From: Viola odorata
Lineage: Eukaryota; Streptophyta; Magnoliopsida; Malpighiales; Violaceae
Length of the DNA stretch: 64,000 bases
Assembly (NCBI GenBank): GCA_963691705.1
Contig: OY829537.1
Span: 42,473,514-42,537,513 of the forward strand
Direction: 5' to 3'
Positions 1 through 10,977 of the stretch are shown here, piece by piece (positions within the stretch are counted from its first letter, which is position 1; each line of letters opens with the position of its first letter). A model generated the notes under the pieces. The model searched no databases. It was not told the DNA's origin and saw nothing but the letters and a program-made list of their open reading frames with translations. Position numbers and translations under genes: made by a program.

Positions 1-1360
1 TAAGTTCTCCCTTTGTTCCTCCTCACAAGTTTCGGCCCTTGGTTGCACACTCAAATTCCTCCGAACTACTAGGGTAACCGGATCACAAATCCTAGCTTCT
101 TGATCCTCCTCTTCTTCCTCACTGTCCTCTTCCGAATCCTCCACCATCTCACAATCATCTTCCGAATCCATCTCTCCATTGTCCCTAATGATCAAAACTC
201 TCTTGTTGGAACATTCGGCCTTTCTTATGGCCTCGGCCACTACACTTAAAACATACTATGTCTCGAGTAGGCACACAGTTAGTATTAGGAATTGGAACTT
301 TAGAGGGAGTAGGGTTTGCCGAATTACCTTTGGTACCATATGAAGGCTTAGATACCTTGGGTGTGTCCTTCCTGTCCTTGTTCCCCTTGGACCATGTAGA
401 CTTGTTCCAAGTGGAAGTCCGAGATACAAAAGTAGACGACTTAGAATAGGCTGCCTTAGCCTTACGTTGCCTCTCAATCTTCACTACCATGTGAAGCATC
501 TCCTCCAAAGTCCTATATTGGCACAATTCTAAGGCGTTAGCTATCTCTAGATTCAGCCCACTTATGAACCTAGACATCTTCGAATCCTCATCCTCTATCA
601 CATTAACCCTAGCCAAAAGAACTTCCAACTCGTTGTGATAGTCATTCACGGTTTTGGACCCTTGGGTAAGCTTTTGTAAACGCTGAAGTTGGTCCTTATG
701 ATAGTACGGTGGAACAAACCTCCTCTTCATCACATACTTCATGTTCTCCCAAGTAGTTACGGGTCCTCTCACATCCTCATTCACTTGCTCCCACCAATGG
801 GCAACATACCCAAAGAACTCTACGGAAGCTAACCTTATTTTCTTTTCATCCGTGTAGTTATGACACTTAAAAATTGCTTCCATCTTTCGCTCCCAAGTCA
901 AGTAGGCCTCGGGATCATCTTTCCCTTCGCAAGGTGGAACCTTGAGCTTGACACTCCCAAGATGGTTGTCAGCTCGCTCGCGCTCCTCGCGACTCGGCTG
1001 TTCAAGGTGACGGTCTCGCCCACCAAAGGCGCGTCTGCCACGTCCATGCGCACCTCCTCGGCGCATTTGGAAACCCCTCGGTCCTATCATGTGAAGCTCC
1101 TCCTCACCCTCATCTTCAGAACCCTCTACCTCTTGCTCACTGAACTGGTTATCGCTCGGTGGAGGCGCATATGCCTCTCGGTTTACCCTAGGGTTTAGGT
1201 GTTGCACAAAGTGTACCCCGGGGGCTCGTGGAACCCTACTCTCACGTTCCCTAGTCTCAACCTGCTGCTTCCAAGCGTTTAGGTGCTGGAGCTGGGCTGC
1301 TATGTCTTGTAATACCTTGGCTCCATCAGCCGTTTGTTCCTTTCCTGAATCTCCTGACAT
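1..1360 (-). pseudogene. gag-protease (5' part) of long-LTR Ty3/gypsy element, runs off left edge
   Basis: Retrotransposon structural protein gene read right to left. I place the start at 1358-1360 (MSGDSG), because a paralogous gag at 12088 also begins MSQEGG; an upstream ATG at 1372 is less likely. A Gln-rich N terminus is followed by an Arg/Gly segment (RGGAHGRGRR), then the retrotransposon gag capsid core (about residues 140-300; KVPPCEGKDDPEAYLTWERK, RRFVPPYYHKDQLQRLQKL). The zinc knuckle begins CFKCSGRGHKK, but an extra G near 217-220 shifts the frame before its last Cys. Past the shift, acidic sequence typical of the gag-protease linker continues to base 1. It belongs to the LTR at 2182-3343. 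Confidence 0.85.
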
Positions 1361-2181
1361 CCTGAAAATCACAAGAAAATTTCCAAGCGTAAAATTGCCT
1401 AAAATTATCTCTCCCTCATGTGTTTACTCTCGTGTTTGTCTCTCTATTAGTCTCACAAAATCTCTCAAAGCAAACTGTCCAGATCCGTCTCCAATGTGTC
1501 CAAGATGAACCTGACTTGAAGAATTTTCAAGAAAAAGCTTCCAAAGAGACACAAAGAAAACTAGTGTAAAAGGAAATTTTGAGGTAATATACTCGAATCA
1601 ATTAGAATCAATCAATTACTCAAGCATACTACAGAGTAGAAAGTCACAGTAGTAGTAGAATCAAAGAAAAGCTCGAAATAATCAGATTGAATCAGTTTAC
1701 AAACTCAAAAACGCTAATGGCATGGGATTAGGGTTTTGAACTTGTTTTTGCCACAACTTTTGATTCCCAATTCGAAATCCAATGATTCCTTTTGCTATGA
1801 GTCACAAATTCACTCTAGTATTTGATTCTGAAGTTCCTTTTTTTTTTTAATTTTTTTAATGGTACTGATTTGGTTTCTTTTGTTTTTGACAAAATTTCTT
1901 CACATTATTTTTTTTGAATTTCAACACAACACAAAACACAAATTAACTAAGACACTTTGGGGACTGATTTTTTTTTGACACAAGTAAAGACCTACAAATC
2001 ATTGAGATGATTTGCACACTAATCGCACACACAAGACGCAAATTGACACAAAATAACTAACACACAGCACGCAAGAGAATTGGTGTAGAAGAGAATGAAG
2101 GAATACCAATTCTAACAAAGAAAACACAATAATTAAAGGGATAGATATACCAAGTCGGGAAAGCTGAGCTCCGCTACCAAC
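1361..2181 (-). other. 5' leader of the left-edge element, with PBS and conserved leader motif
   Basis: Non-coding, A/T-rich, between LTR and gag. The primer-binding site, sense TTGGTAGCGGAGC, lies at 2167-2180, two bases inside the LTR end. At 1411-1437 is the motif AAACACGAG-nnn-AAACACATGAGGGAG, 51 nt before the gag ATG, which recurs in four other elements of the window. I see no other gene here. Confidence 0.75.
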
Positions 2182-3343
2182 TGATGCGTTCCTTATAGGC
2201 TAGAACGCTTTCCTTAGATCGTTGTCCGACGACGTGGCTTTCAATGCGGAAAATAACTCGAAGAAGACACGTGAATCTCCAAGTCGCAATGCTTGGCACT
2301 CCACACAGAATCCCTTGAGGATCTTGCGTCAAACCTTTGAATCTCCAAATCGCAATGCTTGGCAATCCAAAGAACGGATGACTCAATGAAAGGTGCTTTC
2401 AAGTTTTACTTGACAAGCTAATCGAATGCACAAAACTCAATTAGTTGCAAGGTTCATCAAGAACAAGTGGATAAAGATCCAAAGAAATTTGCTTTCAATA
2501 ATCAATAATCAAGTCTAACTAAAAAAATAACATGGGGGGCTCCTTTTTAAAGAAGCGCTAAACCCTAATTTCAAAAATGGAAACTAGTTTAGTTTCTAAA
2601 TAATGACTTAAACAAAAATGGCAACAAGCCACCCTTCCAAATAAGTTATGAAACCCTAAAATAATATAAATAAAGTCTACTAAATAGGATAGAAGTGTAG
2701 GCGCCGCCGTTTAGGTCAAAAGGCCCAAGTGGCTTTGCTTGCGGGTCCGCCGAATCACGTTTTAAGGAAACAAGGCGTTTTCCTTATTCCCTTGAGCGTT
2801 ACCACTGAACTTTGGAGGGAAACTTCCTAACACATAGATGAAGTTCTAGGCGGAATATTGTGCGAGGAAACATGCTCCAATCGTCAAAAGGCTCAGCAGT
2901 GGCTTTCGCTGTCCAATGCGGGCTTGTGATTTGGGCCTGTCCCAAATCCTTCGAGCGTTTCTCCTAATTCTTGGCCTGGACTCCTCTCTTGTATTATAAA
3001 TGATCATGGCCTAGTCAAAAATGGGAGAAGGTGCTGATGGACCTAAAGGTCCGAGGTGGCCATGTTTGACCCATCCGTAGGCGTGCGGATTAGGGTCACG
3101 AGGCGCGGTTGGGGCTCGCGCAGGCTGGCTCCCTCCGAAGCTGTCTCTGCCTTCAGCTCCATGTGAATGAGGCTACTGAGTCTCATCTGCAGGGCTCGGG
3201 GCCTTGAGCGAGTGATCGGGCCCGTGGGCGGCAAAGGAAGGTTTGCGGCTACTGCTCTAGGGCTGGCTCGGGACCTTGAGTAGGTAGGACTGGTTCAGGA
3301 CCTAGAGCGGGTGATCGGGCTTGTGGTCATCGGGATCGTATCA
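2182..3343 (-). repeat. 5' LTR (1162 bp) of left-edge element
   Basis: In sense it begins TGATACGATCCC (3343) and ends ACGCATCA (2182), followed by the PBS. The minus strand at 3043-3234 encodes a tail beginning GPITRSRPRALQ that resembles tails encoded in the other LTR families here, so the LTR carries the pol C terminus. It is related to the solo LTR at 50873-52191 (shared region around TTGAATGCGGAAAA). The base run after it (3344-3348, ACTAG) would be one target duplication; the other would lie off the window. It has inserted into a gag reading frame. Confidence 0.8.
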
Positions 3344-3662
3344 ACTAGTACTACACTCGGTCGCACCTTCCTCCAAGTCACTTTGGCGTTGTGGCCAAGC
3401 GTAATCTATAAGGGTAGGGTTAGTTTAGTGTGGTCTAGGGTAGTAATGTGTATCTGTATTGGCTTGATGGGTGTGGAGGTGACTGTTTGGCAGCCCTCGG
3501 GTTCAATGCCACAATGGCCTCCAAAATTTCCATGTTGGATTGCTCTAGGCGTGCCCCTTGATGGTGTAATGCAGTCATGTGGGTCGTGAGATGAGCTACT
3601 GCCGAAGTGGAGGTGGTTGATCCCACGACATCAACATCCTAAGAGGTATTATCAAACGACAT
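3344..3662 (-). pseudogene. gag N-terminal fragment, cut by the left-edge element
   Basis: ATG at 3660-3662, preceded by a pyrimidine tract and AG as in the other gag leaders (TTTCTTTTTGTAG). A TAG stop follows after seven codons. Beyond it the frame reads like the helical gag N terminus of this group (LTTHMTALHHQGARLEQSNM, then EILEAIVALNPRAAKQS). This matches in style the N terminus at 45118. The frame is lost at about 3434 and the sequence is interrupted at 3343 by the inserted LTR. Confidence 0.7.
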
Positions 3663-4381
3663 ACTGAAATGTACCTACAAAAAGAAACAAATGCAATTTA
3701 TATAGAAAACGTTAGTCACTAATAACTTCTCGGCTTCTCTTGAAGGATGAAATCGTGATGTTCTTGAGGAAGGATCTAGTCTCCTTTAGGTGGTGACAAA
3801 CGCTCGGATTGAAGGGTGTATGGATGGATATTTGTTGGTGTTTATGGAGTAGATGTAGCGTTATTAGATGGATGAAGAGTATAGATGATTAAATAGAAAC
3901 TTTATATAAAACTTATATTTAAGAGATTACAAGGATCTCTAAGCCGAAACCTTCCCTTAATTGATCAAGTGATGATAAAGCAGAAAGGTGTTAGCTAGAT
4001 GAAGAAGCCCGGTTTTAAGAACCCTAGAGGCAAAGCCTAGCTACTTGGTCTTGATGGAGATAAATCACTTAAAATCAAAGAAAAGCTATAAAAGAGGCCA
4101 TCTCCTTCTATTTATAGCTTGGGACTTACTACATTAGGAAACCCTAAACTACCCCTAACTTGAAGCCTGGGCCGCGGGCTTGGAGATGGGTTTGGCTTGG
4201 TCTTTAGAAGACTAGAGCACGGCCTCTAATGGCCAGTGCATGGGCCTTCGCGGACGCTAGTCGGCCTCGTGCCAAGGTCCTCATGGTTTGCGAGGGTTTG
4301 GCGTGGCATTCTTCATGGTTGGCGCGGCCCACCCATGAGGTCACTACGCGGATACGAGTGAGAGTCCTTGAGCTCGTATCA
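3663..4381 (-). repeat. LTR (about 3718-4381) joined directly to a gag leader stub
   Basis: Sense start TGATACGAGCTCAAGGAC at 4381, directly after a polypurine tract at 4382-4396; TATAAATA at 4109-4116. The 3' end is decayed and fuses near 3718 to the last 55 nt of a gag leader (GACTAAC...TTTCTTTTTGTAG). The primer-binding site and most of the leader are missing. An LTR therefore lies between the end of one element (4382-6308) and the start of another gag (3662), an LTR-sharing arrangement like that of the array but degraded. Confidence 0.65.
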
Positions 4382-6308
4382 TCCCCTCCCTCTTTAAATG
4401 GATTTGTCCTCAAATTTGCACACTCTGTTCCTTTGCGATTGCTATCCATAGTACATTTAAAGGAGAGACACGAATCAGCAACATTGAAAATGGTGCGAAC
4501 ATAAGGAAAAGAGGACGCAATACTAAAGTGAGAGGGCATGCCCGTAGACTCCAAAAGGTAAGGATCCTTCTCCAATGGGTGAAGAATAGCCTCTTGAATG
4601 GCCGGAGTTGTTTGCGTTCCCTTTAGCAGCAACTTGGTACCTAGCAAAAGAGAGGAAACCAAACTAGAGGAAGAGGTGTTAGGGTTAGTGAGATCAAGGA
4701 AAGGATCCGTAGAACCCTCAAGTTTCGCCACACTCTTTATAGCACACAAGCTCACTCTTTTCTTTGCCAATTTCTCACGTTTTTCACTCATAACATTAGC
4801 ACTCATAATCTTCACTCCACTCGGCGCATTCTCACTCTTTTCATGCCCGTTCTTTTCCTCACTCACACACCTCACATTTTTTACTCCACGCCACTCAAGT
4901 TCATTATCCCTAACCGTGGGGAGCACAAGTGCAGCGCAAGCTTTGGAAAGCTTAAGTTGGTCTTTATGGACTTGCAAAGGAGGCAAGGGGGAATAAGGAA
5001 CTTGCTGTCTAAGTGCTCCAACTTGTACATGTTGAGGAACCAATCGTGGACAACCCGCTTGTCAAACTGCCACGGTCTCCCAAGAAGTAAGTGGCTGGAA
5101 TTCATTGGAGCCACGTCGCAAGTCCTTTCATCTTCGTATGCGCCAATGGAAAAAGGAATGCTCACTTGCGAATTCACACTAATGGAATTCCCATTATTGA
5201 ACCAATTCAGCACATAAGGGTGAGGGTGCTTCAAGGTAGACAACCCCAAAGAATGGACAAGTAGCTCGCTTGCCACATCGGCGCAACTACCATTATCAAG
5301 TAGGATGGAGATAAGCAATCCGTGTGCTATGCCGCGGGTGAGAAAGAGGTTGTCCCATTGTTCAAGATCCTTATCACGCACCTTGGCATGGATGCTCAAA
5401 TTTCTCCTCACTACCAAACACTTAGGAACCTCTACACGGGTATACTCCTCATCATCTACCTCACCCGAGTCAACCACACTCTCGGTAACCAACACTTAGG
5501 TACCCTCGGGTTCCTCATCATCACTCACTACTTCACCATTCTCTCGTATGACCATTACCCTCCTATTAGAGCATTCTGCCCTCATATGGCCTTTCCCCTC
5601 ACATTTAAAGCATGTAATATTCCTAGTAGGGGATCTAGAGTTAGGGTCGATGTTTAGTGTTTGTTTTTGTACCAAAGTCGAGGACGGGTTGGTGTTTGGG
5701 AAGGTGTTTGGCTTGGGTGGCGGTGTGGGTTGTGTGGTTTCTTGGCTGACTTTAGGAGGGAAGGAAGATGAATTCCAAGTAGGCTTGTAAAAAGATGAAG
5801 AAGTGAAAGGAGTTTTGGGTTTAGCGCTTACTTGGCGTTCTATCTTGAGGGCAAGATGGAACATGTCCTCCAATGTGTCATAAGCGTGAAAATCCAGTTG
5901 GTAGGAGATCTCCTAGTATAGTCGTCCCAAGAACTGAGCCATTGTGGCCTCATCACCCTCATGCACATCCGCGTGCATCAAACACATGATCATTTCATGG
6001 TAGAAATCACTCACACTGCGCGGCCCTTGTGTCAATCTTTGGAGACGTTGGTGGAGGTCATAGAGGTAGTAGGAAGGCACAAACCGGCGCCTCATATCAT
6101 ATTTCAACTCATCTCAAGTCTCCACCGAACGCAGCCTCTCTAGTCTCCTATTGACCACAAGTCTATCCCACCAATGTATTGCCATTCCCGTGAATTCTAC
6201 AATGGCTCGGCGTACCTTCTTTGTGTCCGAGTAGTTATAGCACCCAAAGACACACTCTACTTTGCTTTGCCAATCAAAGAAGCGTCGGGGTCATCCTAAC
6301 CTTCAAAG
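4382..6308 (-). pseudogene. gag-protease-tail polyprotein of a pol-less element, frameshifted
   Basis: Read from 6308 down. Capsid core (RRFVPSYYLYDLHQRLQRLT near 6080) broken by stops and shifts. Linker and intact CCHC knuckle CFKCEGKGHMRAEC near 5600. Retropepsin-like active site LLDNGSCADVAS near 5285 and the later LLGRPWQFD motif. After a frame change near 4990, a Lys/Ser-rich tail without any RT, RNase H or integrase leads to NLRTNPFKEGGDD and the polypurine tract. The product would be a gag and an aspartic protease only. The N terminus is missing because an LTR with target duplication GTAGG sits at 6314. It is a close relative of the gags at 45118 and 58633. Confidence 0.8.
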
Positions 6309-6313
6309 GTAGG

Positions 6314-7261
6314 TGATGCGAACACACGCATCGACATACCTTTACCACCTTCTTGCCCAATGACGCGTGCTAGAGCTAGAAAGTTTCAAGATAAGTTGTC
6401 ATCCCTCATTCACAAGGAACTGAAGTACGAGATGACACTTGAGGAGGCTACGCTTCGAGAGAAGGTCCCACGCGTGGTCAACCTACTCACCATCATGATG
6501 TGCGTCGGTGATTATGCTAGGCAGCAGATCGACACGTAGATCAAACGTCCTTCTCCATCAATCGAGTTCGACATGTACAGCAACATGTTAAGGAGTATGA
6601 GCCCAAGTTTCAGGGGTAAAGCCTAAGGCGTTTGGAAGATAGGCCAAACCCTAATCCGGGTGCATGGCGCTCGAGTCCTTGCGGTGCGAGGACTCCTTGT
6701 CCAACGCGCGCTAAGACTCCTTGTCTGAAGGCACGTCCCTTGTCTGAATTAAGACACGAACTTCAGTTTATTTACTTTCAATTAATTAGTTAATTAGATT
6801 ATTTAATTAATTAGTTAATTAAATTATTTCCTTTAATTAGAACTTCTATTTTGTCATCCGATTAGGGTTACTTGTGAAAAGCTACATAAGGAGCGGTTTG
6901 ACCTCCTTTTTTAGGTGGCTATTATTTTGATAAATCAAGACTTTGTTCTTTGCAAATCTCTGCCTATTGTTCACGTGTTGAACCTTGTTCCTTCTCTAGT
7001 CCGCAATACTCGAGTCATCGCAAGTAAATCTGAAATTGCAATCCATTGTTTCGTTTGTCTTAGGTTGATTCTCACTTAGTCGAGTCTAGGTCTAAGAATT
7101 CGATACAAGAACCTTGACTTGAAATCGATTAGGGCTCTTAGTATTCAGTTGGCTAAGGGAGCTAAGTTCGCACTCGTCGAGTTATTTAATTCCGCATCGA
7201 ATTCCATCCTTGAACAACGATTAGAATGTGTTACGCATCCTATGCAACTAGGATCATATCA
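6314..7261 (+). repeat. LTR (948 bp) of the pol-bearing family, inserted in gag
   Basis: Begins TGATGCGAACACACGC and ends ATCATATCA, followed after two bases by TTGGTAACGGAGC, a primer-binding site. The five bases before it, GTAGG (6309-6313), are the same target used by the element at 59088 in a paralogous gag. The first 230 bp encode the conserved tail (THARARKL-type, SSLIHKEL). An A/T-rich run of TTAATTA repeats lies at about 6780-6845. No 3' partner LTR with matching duplication is nearby, so the original insertion has been rearranged. Confidence 0.8.
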
Positions 7262-7862
7262 GTTGGTAACGGAGCTTAAGGCGTTCAAAGATTGGTAAGT
7301 ATCCTTAATTGTTTTTAAGTTTTCCTTGCTGGAATTGGTTTCTTCTTCTTCTCTATTCTAAAATCGATTTCCTTGTATGCTTGGTTCGTTACGTGAATGT
7401 CAATTGAGTCGAGGTAGTGTTTGCGTTTTCAACCCAAATTTTGTGCGATTAAGATTAATTAATTTACTTTCATTTTTCTGTCAACAAAAGAGTCTCGTTT
7501 TAAATTGTTATGTAGTCACAAAAAAGAAGAAGAAGGAAATAGCAACATCAAAAGAATCAAAAGAAAGTTGCATTCTATCAAACACAAAAAGAATCGAAGT
7601 ATTTGAAGCATAACAAAAAAAGAGACAAGCGAAAGGAAATGACAAAAGAACACGAATAGCATCGCTGAAATCACACAGACCCTAAACGGAATTTACAAAC
7701 CTTTGTTTTAGTATTTCGTGTGTCTTTGAGCTCTTCTCGATTCCTATTAAATTGCTTTCTATTTCGCTTAGTATTTGTTTGATTGATTGTTCTTGCGATT
7801 AAGCAAATATTAAGCATCCAATTCGTTTGCAGCTTGTTGTCTTTGAGAGTCTTCTTGGAAGC
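7262..7862 (+). other. 5' leader of the pol-bearing family, no gene
   Basis: Starts with GT and the primer-binding site TTGGTAACGGAGC at 7264-7276. A possible splice donor GGTAAGTATCC follows near 7291-7301. The rest is A/T-rich with no convincing frame. It ends abruptly near 7862, where inverted gag sequence of a different element begins; this is a rearrangement junction. Confidence 0.65.
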
Positions 7863-7905
7863 ATGTGGGCTGGATCGGTTGTCTAGGGTTTAGGTGTGGG
7901 CTGTG
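7863..7905 (-). pseudogene. short gag N-terminal fragment, left flank of an insertion
   Basis: Matches the gag linker at 63528-63574 (GTGGGCTGGATCGGTTGTCT on the plus strand). Its last five bases CTGTG are one copy of the target duplication of the 7906-10901 element, one base different from the partner CCGTG at 10902. Confidence 0.7.
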
Positions 7906-8629
7906 TGATACGAGCTCAAGGACCATGCCTCGTATCCGCACCGTGACAGAGGAACCCATGAAGACCGCGCCAAGTCTCACGGATTGGTCGGGCCAACCAT
8001 GAGGTCTACCGCGCCTAACCCTAGCAACCCGTGAGGATTCCCGCGCCCGCGCCCTAGCAGCCCATGAGACGCCTCGGCATGCATTGTGGCCGAGCGTTGG
8101 CCTTCCAAGCCCAAGCGCTAGAGTGCAAGCCCATTCCCCCTCAAGCCCGCGGCCTTGTTTCTTTAAGTGAAGGGTAGTGTAGGTTTTTCCATGTAATAAT
8201 TCGTAAGGTATAAATAGAAGGACTTAGCCTCTTTTATACCTTGTCTTTGAATTTAATTGTGAGTATATCTCCACTTCAAGACCAAGTAGTTGGTTTTAGC
8301 CTTAGGGATCTTAAATCCGGTTTTGTTTCCTCTTGTTAATCTCATCGAGTTGATCATTGTTGATCAAGTAAGGGTGAGCACGATTAAGAGAACCTTGTAG
8401 TCATTTGAATGCAAGTTAATATAATTATTTTCCATAAATCCTTTTCCATTTCATCCATCTATTGCCGCTGCACTTAAACACTCCCTAACATCCAAATATC
8501 CCGCACTCATCCATCTAAACATGTTCATCATCATCCAAGCCGAGCTCACCTTCCTCTCAAAGAAGACTAGATCCGAAGAGGCTCCACTATTCGGCCTCAA
8601 TCCATTCAACGGAGGGTCGAATGTTATCA
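7906..8629 (+). repeat. 5' LTR of the 7906-10901 element
   Basis: Begins TGATACGAGCTCAAGGAC and ends GAATGTTATCA. TATAAATA at 8209-8216 is the likely promoter. Right after it, AGTGGTAGCTCC keeps only the first seven bases of the primer-binding site before the deletion. Confidence 0.85.
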
Positions 8630-8641
8630 AGTGGTAGCTCC

Positions 8642-9071
8642 TTTAGTGATTTCTATCTTAGTGGGCAATGGAAGTTGTGCGGATATGGCTAGTGAGCTCC
8701 TTTTCCACTCTTTGGGGCTGCCCACAATTTCCCACCCTCACCCCTATGACTTAAATTGGTTAAATGATGGCAGCGTCATCAATGTGTCACGGCAAGTCTC
8801 CATTGCTTTCTCTATCGGCGCTTATGAGGACAAGCGCATTTGTGATGTTGCACCCATGAACTCCAGCCACCTCTTTCTAGGGCACCCATGGCAATTTGAT
8901 AGGCAGACTATCCATGACGGCTTCCTCAACACATACAAATTGACACACCGGGACAACAAGTTCCTCATTCCCCCTTTGCCCCCAGTGCAAGTCCTTGCTG
9001 ACCAAGCCAAATTGACCAAGGCATGGGCTACCATTACTCTACCTACTGTTTTGGATCCTTTGAGTGAGTGA
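8642..9071 (+). pseudogene. aspartic protease domain fragment
   Basis: The frame enters at the retropepsin motif SILVGNGSCADMASELL (the usual D of this family's DNGS is G here, so the active site is probably dead). It continues through APMNSSHLFLGHPWQFD to KFLIPPLPPVQVLADQAKL. It is joined to the primer-binding site by a deletion of leader and gag. The same protease is found complete at about 46850-47170. The stop is at 9069-9071. Confidence 0.75.
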
Positions 9072-10177
9072 TGTTGAGAGAAGAAAGTAAGGAGTGTGTG
9101 TGAGGATAAAAACGGCCATGAAAAAAATGAGCATGTGCGGAGTGGAGTGAAGAATGTGAGTGTGGTGAGTTGAGGAAAAGAACGCGTATGACAAAAGTGA
9201 GCATGCGCCGAGTGAAGAAATTTCAGCAAGGGGAAAGCTTACGAGTGAACATGGTGAGCAGGGGGGTAAGCGAAAAATCATTTTATGTGCCATGAAGGAG
9301 GCGGTGAGAAAGGCAACTATACTCCCTAACCCGTGCCATTTGGCCGAGGTTAAGGACCCTTTCCCTCAATCTACTCACATTAACTCCTTTTACTCTAGGC
9401 TGGTTTCATCTATTTTGCTAGGTCACAAGCAGCTGCCACGGCCTTTGCAAGCACCCCGGAACAGCCCAGGCCACTCGCCTCCCCTTTGGAAGACTACCCC
9501 TTCGAGCCTCACACCCATGGCTTCTTTCCTTTCGCCTCTTGTGACTCTACCTTATGCTGACCCATTTCTTAGTTTATCTAACCCTAACAACTCTTTCTCT
9601 AGCAGGGTGTTTTCTCTTTTGCTAGGTCCCCAGAGGCTGCCAAGGCGTCTTCACACACCTCGCAGTAGCCAAGGACATACGGTCCACTTACCGTGACCAT
9701 TTCACCTCCACCGAACCCCCTTTCTTCCCATCGTTTGCAGACATCTTGTGATTCGCCTCCATCTGATGACCATACTGCTGCTCCTAACCTCTCTTGTACA
9801 AGCGGTTTACGAGACAATCTTCACGGGGACTCGCTCCCACCATGGAAGACTACCGCTTCCATTTTCACACCCGCGGCCTCCTTGATTTCCCCTCTTATCA
9901 TATCTCCATGCTTGGACCCCCTCTTGGACGATCATATTGTTGTTCCTAATCTCTCTTTTGCAGCTGCTTTAGGAGATAATTATCTAGGGATCATGGCTTC
10001 CACTTTTCCACCCACGACACCATTGCCTTCACCTCCTATGATTCCGCCTTGTGTTGACCCCCCTTTGGATGACCATGGTACAGATCCTAGTATGCCTTTT
10101 GCAAGTACTTTAGGAGACAATCATCAAGGGATGGAGCGCACAGATTCGAGGACGAATCGCCTTCAAGAGGGAGGAGA
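9072..10177 (+). pseudogene. repetitive Pro/Ser-rich tail that replaces pol, plus polypurine tract
   Basis: Two overlapping frames (9292-9696 and 9693 onward) read like one broken tail. Diverged modules begin near 9477, 9660, 9832 and 9987, about 155-183 bp apart, with wording such as WKTTPSSLTP, SPLVTLPYADP and SLLLG. The frame ends DSRTNRLQEGGDD at the polypurine tract (10161-10177) and runs into the LTR. The same C-terminal wording ends the pol proteins of this superfamily, so RT and integrase were lost while the end was kept. I recognise no enzymatic domain. Confidence 0.6.
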
Positions 10178-10901
10178 TGATACGAGCTCAAGGACCATGC
10201 CTCGTATCCGCACCGTGGCCGAGGAACCCATGAAGACCGCGCCAAGTCTCACGGGTTGGCCGGGCCAACCATGAGGTCTACCGCGCCTAACCCTAGCAAC
10301 CTGTGAGGATTCCCGCGGCCATGCCCTAGCAGCCCATGAGACGCCTCGGCATGCATTGTGGCCGAGCGTTGGCCTTCCAAGCCCAAGCGCTAGAGTGCAA
10401 GCCCATTCCCCCTCAAGCCCGCGGCCTTGTTTCTTTAAGTGAAGGGTAGTGTAGGTCTTTCCATGTAATAATTCACAAGGTATAAATAGAAGGACTTAGC
10501 CTCTTTTATACCTTGTCTTTGAATTTAATTGTGAGTATATCTCCATTTCAAGACCAAGTAGTTGGCTTTAGCCTTAGGGATCTTAAATCCGGTTTTGTTT
10601 CCTCTTGTTAATCTCATCGGGTTGATCATTGTTGATCAAGTAAGGGTGAGCACGATTAAGAGAACCTTGTAGTCATTTGAATGCAAGTTAATATAATTGT
10701 TTTCCATAAATCCTTTTCCATTTCATCCATCTATTGCCGCTGCACTTAAACACTCCCTAACATCCAAATATCTCGCACTCATCCATCTAAACGTGTTCAT
10801 CATCATCCAAGCCGAGCTCACCTTCCTCTCAAAGAAGACTAGATCCGAAGAGGCTCTACTATTCGGCCTCAATCCATTCAACGGAGGGACGAATGTTATC
10901 A
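10178..10901 (+). repeat. 3' LTR of the 7906-10901 element
   Basis: Begins TGATACGAGCTCAAGGACC directly after the polypurine tract and ends GAATGTTATCA. TATAAATA at 10481-10488. It is followed by CCGTG and then gag sequence of the target. Confidence 0.85.
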
Positions 10902-10977
10902 CCGTGGCTTTGGAAAGGGGGGTAAGAACGGCTACGACCTTGAACATGGGTCAAGGGTTGGCTTTACCATGGGGTCA
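10902..10977 (-). pseudogene. gag fragment, right flank of the insertion
   Basis: Same gag linker as at 63570-63643 (plus-strand GGCTTTGGAAAGG, then GGGTCAAGGGTTGGCTTT). It ends near 10977 at a junction with the protease of another family. Confidence 0.65.

Larger units (their letters stand above)
7906..10901 (+). mobile_element. internally deleted gag-protease LTR element with target duplication
   Basis: Two 724-bp LTRs enclose 1548 bp. Flanks CTGTG (7901-7905) and CCGTG (10902-10906) are the target duplication; the uninserted site CCGTG is present in the paralogous gag at 63570-63574. The 5' half of the interior, from primer-binding site to mid-protease, is deleted. What remains is the protease end, a repetitive proline/serine-rich tail, and a polypurine tract at 10161-10177. 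It has no reverse transcriptase or integrase and so is non-autonomous. The LTRs differ visibly at a dozen or more sites, so it is older than the element at 47353. Confidence 0.85.
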
